Below are positions 14,103 through 17,093 of a stretch of DNA of 17,093 nt, one piece after another (position 1 is the first letter of the stretch; each line of letters begins with the position of its first letter). Made by a program: the position numbers and the translations under genes. This DNA comes from Candidatus Levyibacteriota bacterium (GTDB lineage: Bacteria; Patescibacteriota; Microgenomatia; Levybacterales; UBA12049): positions 621 through 17,713 of the forward strand of contig JAHFKF010000019.1 of NCBI GenBank assembly GCA_023245475.1. Reading direction: 5' to 3'. A model generated the notes under the pieces. The model was not told the DNA's origin. It worked only from the letters and a program-made list of their open reading frames with translations, and ran no database searches.

Positions 14103-15284
14103 ATGAAAATTGTTATTATTTCACCAACCTATAATGAGAAGGCAAATATAGAGAAGATGATTCCTGTCCTTGAGGAAGAAATCTTCCCGATGATCAAGCA
14201 TCATGACATGCAGATCTTGATAGCTGATGATAAATCTCCTGATGGCACAGCCGAAGTAATCAAAGAATATCAAAAGAAATACAAAAATCTTCATTTGATT
14301 ACTGGTGAGAAGCAAGGTCTTGGTGCTGCGTATGTACGAGGAATGAAATACTCAATGGAGCAGCTTCATGCAGATGCAGTAATGGAATTTGATGCTGATT
14401 TTCAACATGATCCACATGATATTCCACGCCTCATTGCAGCAATGGATGCCGGTGCAGATTATGTGATTGGAAGTCGCTACGTTCCTGGAGGGGCAATCCC
14501 TAAAGAGTGGGGAATAGACAGAAAGTTTTTAAGTGTCTTTGGCAGTCTCTTTATCCGAGTTGTGTGGCTCAACTTTAAAATTCATGATATGACTTCAGGC
14601 TTTAAACTCACAAAAACTTCTTATTTGAAAAAAATAGATCTTGACCATTTACTTTCAAAGAATTTCTCTTATAAGATTCAAATTTTGCATGAAGTGATAA
14701 AGCAGGGTGCTAAGGTACAAGAAGTGCCGATTGTTTTTAATGAACGTACTCAAGGAGGAAGTAAGATTAGTCAAAATGATCAATTTGAGTCGCTTTATAT
14801 TGTTTTGCGGCTCGCGCTTGATGATCATAAACGAATCATTAAGTTTCTCTTTGTCGGAGGAACAGGTTTTATCTTGCAATACATGGTGACGTATATGCTG
14901 ATTATTTCAGGCGTTGAGCAGTTTATTGCGGCAATGCTTGGTGGAGAGGCAGCAATTCTTTCTAACTTCTTTTTAAATAACATTTGGACTTTTAAAGATA
15001 CGGATAAAATAAAACAAAAGGGGAGCCTTATTGAGCGCTTAGTCAAGTTTAATACAGCATCGCTTCTCTCAATTGGATTACAAGGTCTGGCTACATTTAT
15101 CGCTGTTCTCTTGCTGGGTGAAGATCTTCATGTTTTAGGATACACGATTCATACGGCTCTTGCAATTCTCTTCCCAACGATTATTTTACTCGTCATCCCA
15201 TTAAACTACTTCATTTACAACAAAATCGTTTGGAAAACGCAATATTTGAAGAAATCAAAACCTGCTGAGATTCTTACGAAATAA
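14103..15284 (+). CDS. Polyprenyl-phosphate glycosyltransferase (GT2, DPM1-like) fused to GtrA-like domain
   Basis: A 393-residue two-part protein. Residues 1-235 are a GT-A family 2 transferase like dolichol-phosphate mannosyltransferase: SPTYNEKANIE (7-17), ADDKSPDGT (41-49), the metal-binding FDADFQHDP (96-104, Asp97/Asp99), GSRYVPGG (123-130) and ERTQGGSKIS (214-223). Residues about 245-378 hold four hydrophobic segments typical of GtrA-like proteins, including FVGGTGFILQY and NFFLNNIWTF. It probably transfers a sugar from a nucleotide donor to a lipid phosphate on the cytoplasmic face; the GtrA-like part anchors it and may help lipid-sugar translocation. The ATG one base after the epimerase stop gives the normal family N-terminus MKIVIISPTYNE; an upstream in-frame TTG would overlap the epimerase by 47 bases. 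Confidence 0.9.
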   Translation: MKIVIISPTYNEKANIEKMIPVLEEEIFPMIKHHDMQILIADDKSPDGTAEVIKEYQKKYKNLHLITGEKQGLGAAYVRGMKYSMEQLHADAVMEFDADFQHDPHDIPRLIAAMDAGADYVIGSRYVPGGAIPKEWGIDRKFLSVFGSLFIRVVWLNFKIHDMTSGFKLTKTSYLKKIDLDHLLSKNFSYKIQILHEVIKQGAKVQEVPIVFNERTQGGSKISQNDQFESLYIVLRLALDDHKRIIKFLFVGGTGFILQYMVTYMLIISGVEQFIAAMLGGEAAILSNFFLNNIWTFKDTDKIKQKGSLIERLVKFNTASLLSIGLQGLATFIAVLLLGEDLHVLGYTIHTALAILFPTIILLVIPLNYFIYNKIVWKTQYLKKSKPAEILTK

Positions 15285-15298
15285 ATTCGTTAGACATT

Positions 15299-15327
15299 TT
15301 GCTCCCGGATGAAAAGTGGGGTATAAT
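15299..15327 (+). promoter_or_regulatory. Promoter of the GT39-like gene
   Basis: TTGCTC (15299-15304), a 17-bp spacer, then a consensus TATAAT (15322-15327). The -10 box ends 12 nt before the ATG at 15340, predicting a leader of about 5-6 nt. An in-frame GTG at 15316 would place the -10 box inside the gene and is rejected as the start. Confidence 0.65.
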
Positions 15328-15339
15328 AACAAATGCTCT

Positions 15340-16890
15340 ATGAAGAAAAAGCTTACGCTTATTACCTTAGTTTTAATTCTCCTTCTTGCTGCATTCTTAC
15401 GTCTTTATAGAATCTCCGATTATATGACCTTCTTAGGCGACGAAGGTCGTGATGTGATTGTTGCTCGAGAGATGCTTGGAGGCAACTTGACGCTTCTTGG
15501 CCCGAGATCTTCCGCTGGAGACTTCTTTATGGGGCCTGCTTACTACTACATGATTACTCCATGGCTATGGCTTTTTCAGTATGATCCAGTGGGGCCAGCT
15601 GTCATGGTTGCGTTGTTTGGGGTACTTACGGTATTTCTTATTTACTACGTTGGGAAAAAATGGTTCAATGAGCGGGCTGGTCTTTTTGCCGCGGCGCTCT
15701 ACGCTGTTTCTCCTTTGGTTCTTACCTATTCTCATTCTTCATGGAACCCCAATGTCTTACCGTTCTTCTCACTGCTTATGCTATATCTCTTATATAAAGC
15801 TATTCAAGCAGAACATCCTTGGAAGTATTTTCTAATTGCCGGACTCTTGCTTGGTATTTCACTACAATTGCACTATCTTGCGCTCTTTTTATGTGTTGTG
15901 GTCTTTCTTTATACGTTTTTTGGTCAATGGTATCAAGACAAACGTATCAACCTCTTGCCAGTGATTAAGCATTATTTATTGCTTCTTGCAGGGTTTGTGA
16001 TTGGTTTTTCACCATTTCTTGCCTTTGAAGTTCGTCATGGATTCCCCAATACACAAACGATTGCCCGCTTCATCTTTGGCGATACGTTACAAGCTGCAGA
16101 AAGCCATACAGGTTTTCTCGCAATCATTGGTGACATCTTCTTTAGAGTGTTTGGAAGACTCGTGTTTTATTATCCAGCTCCTGATAAATATTTTCAATTT
16201 ACAGGCACCACATTACAAATTTTTGCTGGCTTTGTGATCATCATGGCAATTTCCTCTCTTGTCAGCTTACGCTTTGTCAAAGATCGACGGGTTGTTCTTT
16301 TAACAGTATTATGGTTTGTGTTTGGCGTGGGACTATTTGGGTTATATAAAAAGTCAATTTACGATTATCATTTTACCTTTTTGTTCCCGTTGCCTTTCTT
16401 ATTGTTTGGTAATTTCCTCTCACAACTAATGCAAGTAAAAAAGTGGCGCCGGTTGTTTGTAATTCTTGCCAGTGTTATCTTTGCAGGAGTCTTTATCTAT
16501 AACTTGACAGGCATGCCGTTTCGTTATGAACCAAATCGCCAGAAGAATCAAGTAAAAACCATCAGCGAATTTGTCCTTTCCAAAACCGATGGAAAACCAT
16601 TTAACTTTGCCTTAATTTCGAGTGGGAATTCAGATCATGCATACAGGTATTACTTTGATTACTTAGGTCACAAGCCGGTCACAATTGACAATGATGCCAA
16701 TGACCCTGACAGAAAGAGTGTTACCGATCAGCTGCTTGTTGTGTGTGAAGATCCATCATGCAAACCGTTAGGCCACCCATTATTTGATGTAGCTGCTTTT
16801 GGAAGAGCAGAGCTATCAGGCGAATGGTCTGTCTCCGTTGTGAAAGTCTATAGATTAGTACATTATCATGATGGTAAAAGTACTCATTAA
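15340..16890 (+). CDS. GT39/ArnT-like membrane glycosyltransferase
   Basis: A 516-residue polytopic membrane protein of the GT-C fold. The first membrane helix (about 5-20) is followed by FLRLYRIS (19-26) and a short loop with GDEGRDV (33-39). The acidic pair Asp34-Glu35 sits where protein mannosyltransferase and ArnT families carry catalytic or metal-binding acidic residues in the first extracytoplasmic loop. About nine to eleven further helices run to about residue 390, including one with QLHYLA (176-181). Residues about 395-516 form a soluble, probably outside-facing domain. Such enzymes take sugar from a polyprenyl-phosphate carrier, which the upstream GT2-GtrA protein would make. Acceptor (protein, glycolipid or polymer) cannot be told. 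It has its own promoter. Confidence 0.82.
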   Translation: MKKKLTLITLVLILLLAAFLRLYRISDYMTFLGDEGRDVIVAREMLGGNLTLLGPRSSAGDFFMGPAYYYMITPWLWLFQYDPVGPAVMVALFGVLTVFLIYYVGKKWFNERAGLFAAALYAVSPLVLTYSHSSWNPNVLPFFSLLMLYLLYKAIQAEHPWKYFLIAGLLLGISLQLHYLALFLCVVVFLYTFFGQWYQDKRINLLPVIKHYLLLLAGFVIGFSPFLAFEVRHGFPNTQTIARFIFGDTLQAAESHTGFLAIIGDIFFRVFGRLVFYYPAPDKYFQFTGTTLQIFAGFVIIMAISSLVSLRFVKDRRVVLLTVLWFVFGVGLFGLYKKSIYDYHFTFLFPLPFLLFGNFLSQLMQVKKWRRLFVILASVIFAGVFIYNLTGMPFRYEPNRQKNQVKTISEFVLSKTDGKPFNFALISSGNSDHAYRYYFDYLGHKPVTIDNDANDPDRKSVTDQLLVVCEDPSCKPLGHPLFDVAAFGRAELSGEWSVSVVKVYRLVHYHDGKSTH

Positions 16891-16893
16891 TAC

Positions 16894-16922
16894 TTGAATA
16901 TTGTTCAGTTGCACGGTACAAT
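16894..16922 (+). promoter_or_regulatory. Promoter of the final partial gene
   Basis: TTGAAT (16894-16899), a 17-bp spacer, then TACAAT (16917-16922). The -10 box ends 11 nt before the ATG at 16934, again a very short predicted leader. Confidence 0.5.
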
Positions 16923-16933
16923 TAGTTACGATA

Positions 16934-17093
16934 ATGAAACAGACTAATCTAAAATCAGAGTTGACCATTGGATTGAAAATTTTACTTGCGCTTCTTGTAA
17001 CCTCTTTTATGGGGCTTTTGAGCTGGTCTATTATTGGTGTTCTCAACGGAGATGATCAGACCAATAAAATCTTTACGATTCTTATTACAGCAG
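16934..17093 (+). CDS. Membrane protein N-terminus, truncated by the window end
   Basis: An ATG-started frame runs open to the last base; 53 residues are visible. A short polar start (MKQTNLKSELTIGLK) is followed by a hydrophobic helix at about residues 14-37, then NGDDQTNKIF and the start of another hydrophobic run. The pattern fits a multi-pass membrane protein or a signal anchor. Too little is present to name a family. The well-spaced promoter directly upstream supports the start. Confidence 0.5.
   Translation, partial: MKQTNLKSELTIGLKILLALLVTSFMGLLSWSIIGVLNGDDQTNKIFTILITA

Noticed and set aside
15276..15290. ACGAA-ATAAA-TTCGT hairpin as terminator after the GT2-GtrA gene
   Set aside because: A five-pair AT-rich stem over the stop codon with only a short, offset T run is too weak to call an intrinsic terminator.
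1..17093. CRISPR arrays, tRNA or rRNA genes, insertion sequences
   Set aside because: No regularly spaced repeats, cloverleaf-like sequences, rRNA signatures or transposase motifs were seen; the only long exact repeat is the 29-bp pair.

Overview
The window looks like chromosomal DNA from a streamlined, AT-rich bacterium. The best guess is a Candidate Phyla Radiation (Patescibacteria) lineage, perhaps Microgenomates. The grounds are a near-minimal IF-2, a stripped-down nusA-infB-rpsO-pnp cluster without rimP, rbfA, truB or ribF, a membrane-anchored ClpB/ClpC-like ATPase with a decayed first AAA domain, and a DHH-family protein that has lost its catalytic residues. TGA is used as a stop (3125-3127), so nothing suggests a TGA-recoded lineage. 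The taxonomic call is inference from gene content; no rRNA is present.

Region 1 (1-2727) is accessory. It holds the 3' part of a gametolysin-like metalloprotease, a 50-codon ORF overlapping a PIN-domain nuclease gene (a possible toxin-antitoxin pair), and a convergent Fic-HTH gene. A 29-bp direct repeat flanks the small-ORF/PIN pair. Four TTGCCAGAT-type boxes at 10- or 20-bp steps lie directly upstream of the Fic start and are probably its operator.

Region 2 (2746-5529) is a two-gene membrane unit: a small hydrophobic protein translationally coupled (ATGA overlap) to a two-TM Clp-family AAA+ ATPase. The first AAA domain lacks catalytic residues. The second has intact ATPase motifs but no pore-loop tyrosine.

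Region 3 (5538-13082) is the information-processing block: nusA, infB, a catalytically dead NrnA-like DHH protein, rpsO, pnp and a divergent sigma-70-like gene. The order matches the classic nusA-infB-(nrnA)-rpsO-pnp cluster with several members missing. NusA and PNPase carry long low-complexity tails.

Region 4 (13104-17093) encodes envelope glycosylation: a UDP-glucuronate decarboxylase-like epimerase, a polyprenyl-phosphate glycosyltransferase fused to a GtrA-like membrane domain, a GT39/ArnT-like membrane glycosyltransferase, and the start of another membrane protein.

One feature recurs. Several genes have a sigma-70-type promoter (TTGnnn, 16-18 bp, TAnnnT) whose -10 box ends only 6-16 nt before the ATG, and no convincing Shine-Dalgarno sequence is visible at any start. 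For nusA, rpsO and the epimerase gene the predicted transcript begins at the ATG itself, so leaderless translation is likely. No tRNA, rRNA, CRISPR array or insertion sequence was seen, and there is no gene-free stretch longer than 300 bases.
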